A DNA stretch of 12,865 nucleotides from an uncultured Eubacteriales bacterium (GTDB lineage: Bacteria; Bacillota; Clostridia; Monoglobales; Firm-18), in assembly GCA_905210885.1 (NCBI GenBank), contig CAJLYO010000025.1, forward strand, positions 1 through 12,865, in the 5' to 3' direction. Each line of letters begins with the position of its first letter. Position 1 is the stretch's first letter. The notes below the pieces were generated by a model. That model saw only the letters and a program-made list of their open reading frames with translations, ran no database searches and was not told where the DNA came from. The position numbers and the translations under genes are program-made. Positions 12,146 through 12,865 of this stretch are shown here, one piece after another.

Positions 12146-12865
12146 ATGCCGGGTTTAGGTACAGTTATAAATGCGGCGGCGATTGCTGTCGGCGGAATTT
12201 TGGGAAGCATATGCGGAGGACGGTTAAAAGAGCGGTACAGAAAGACTCTGAATGCCGCATGCGGCGTAAGCGTTATATTTATCGGGATTTCCGGCGTTAT
12301 GAAGTATATGCTCGGACTTGACAAAAACAGCCCCTCCGGCGGCGGTACGATGCTTATTGTTATGTCGTTGGTTCTGGGGGGCTTGCTGGGTGAACTGCTG
12401 AATATCGAAGGACTGTTTGAACGTTTGGGCGAGTGGCTTAAGGAAAAGTCGGGCAGCAGCGGCGACAGCGGTTTTGTAAACGGATTTATAACGGCATCGT
12501 TTACCGTTTGCATAGGCGCCATGGCTGTTGTCGGCTCCATACAGGACGGGCTGTCGGGAGATTTGTCTGTTTTGTGCGCAAAAAGTGTACTGGATTTTAT
12601 TATAATAATGGTTATGACGTGCTCTTTGGGCAAGGGGTGCATTTTCGCGTCGGTTCCCGTTTTAATTTTTGAAGGAAGTATTACATGCCTTGCGGTTTTT
12701 ATAAAACCGATTATGACGGACGCGGCGCTTGCATACCTTTCGCTTATCGGCTCTGTTTTGATATTTTGCGTGGGTATTAATATAACATTCGGTAAAAAAA
12801 TAAATGTTGCAAATTTACTGCCGTCGGTGGTAATTGCGGCAGCGGCGGCGTTTCTGCCGGTTTTT
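12146..12865 (+). CDS. DUF554-family membrane protein, truncated at the right window edge
   Basis: The frame is open without a stop from ATG 12146 to the last base, giving 240 residues; the C-terminus lies outside the window. The protein starts MPGLGTVINAAAIAVGGILG, typical of the DUF554 (YdfK/YqgA-like) family with its early Asn and Gly-rich first helix. The family block FTVCIGAMAVVGSIQDGLSG follows at about residues 119-138. About seven hydrophobic segments alternate with short polar loops, and a hydrophilic Ser/Gly-rich stretch lies near 100-112. It would be a cytoplasmic-membrane protein of unknown function; a transport role is only guessed for the family. AGGGAG (12129-12134) is 11 nt upstream of the ATG, a slightly long spacing. 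It has its own promoter. Confidence 0.9.
   Translation, partial: MPGLGTVINAAAIAVGGILGSICGGRLKERYRKTLNAACGVSVIFIGISGVMKYMLGLDKNSPSGGGTMLIVMSLVLGGLLGELLNIEGLFERLGEWLKEKSGSSGDSGFVNGFITASFTVCIGAMAVVGSIQDGLSGDLSVLCAKSVLDFIIIMVMTCSLGKGCIFASVPVLIFEGSITCLAVFIKPIMTDAALAYLSLIGSVLIFCVGINITFGKKINVANLLPSVVIAAAAAFLPVF

Noticed and set aside
12127..12642. Minus-strand 171-codon frame at the right end
   Set aside because: It is antisense to the DUF554 gene, which has a convincing protein sequence, promoter and ribosome binding site.

Overview
The window looks like a chromosomal segment of a low-to-moderate-GC Gram-positive anaerobe, most likely class Clostridia (Bacillota). Evidence for this: the tig-clpP-clpX gene order, a clostridial-type pyruvate phosphate dikinase whose catalytic His falls at position 455, sigma-A-type promoters with 17-bp spacers almost everywhere, strong GGAGG-like ribosome binding sites, a lipoprotein-type solute-binding protein, and a PdaB/YlxY-like deacetylase of the kind found in spore formers. 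I cannot name the genus. The region reads as housekeeping chromosome. I see no insertion sequence, phage, CRISPR array or defence locus.

Layout, left to right. Bases 1-167 (minus) hold the 5' half of tmRNA (ssrA), cut by the window edge, with its promoter. Next comes a minus-strand two-gene operon: a polar amino-acid ABC lipoprotein and its permease, closed by a terminator and without an ATPase. A divergent promoter region (1764-2040) separates it from the plus-strand proteostasis operon tig-clpP-clpX. After a terminator, ppdK (876 aa) is driven by a perfect-consensus promoter. A bidirectional terminator then separates it from a convergent DeoR-family regulator. That regulator is divergent from a YgjV-type membrane protein, and a GlpR/DeoR-like inverted repeat lies between them. 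Then follow mgtE (magnesium transporter) behind a roughly 166-nt structured leader, a PdaB/YlxY-like polysaccharide deacetylase, and a DUF554 membrane protein that runs off the right edge in an open frame.

How the parts fit. tmRNA tags stalled nascent chains and ClpXP degrades tagged chains, while trigger factor folds nascent chains. Three parts of one quality-control circuit therefore lie within about 5 kb, although the ABC operon interrupts them. ppdK, mgtE, pdaB-like and DUF554 appear to be independent units.

The most interesting element is the mgtE leader (about 9602-9767). It does not match the canonical M-box that I know. It carries a well-placed ribosome binding site and a 31-codon GTG-start upstream ORF, a nested hairpin, and two mutually exclusive helices, one of which buries the mgtE Shine-Dalgarno. 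This has the architecture of a riboswitch or a leader-peptide attenuator. Second is the DeoR/YgjV intergenic region, with a perfect 8-bp inverted repeat matching the GlpR half-site and a separate 12-bp palindrome inside the promoter spacer.
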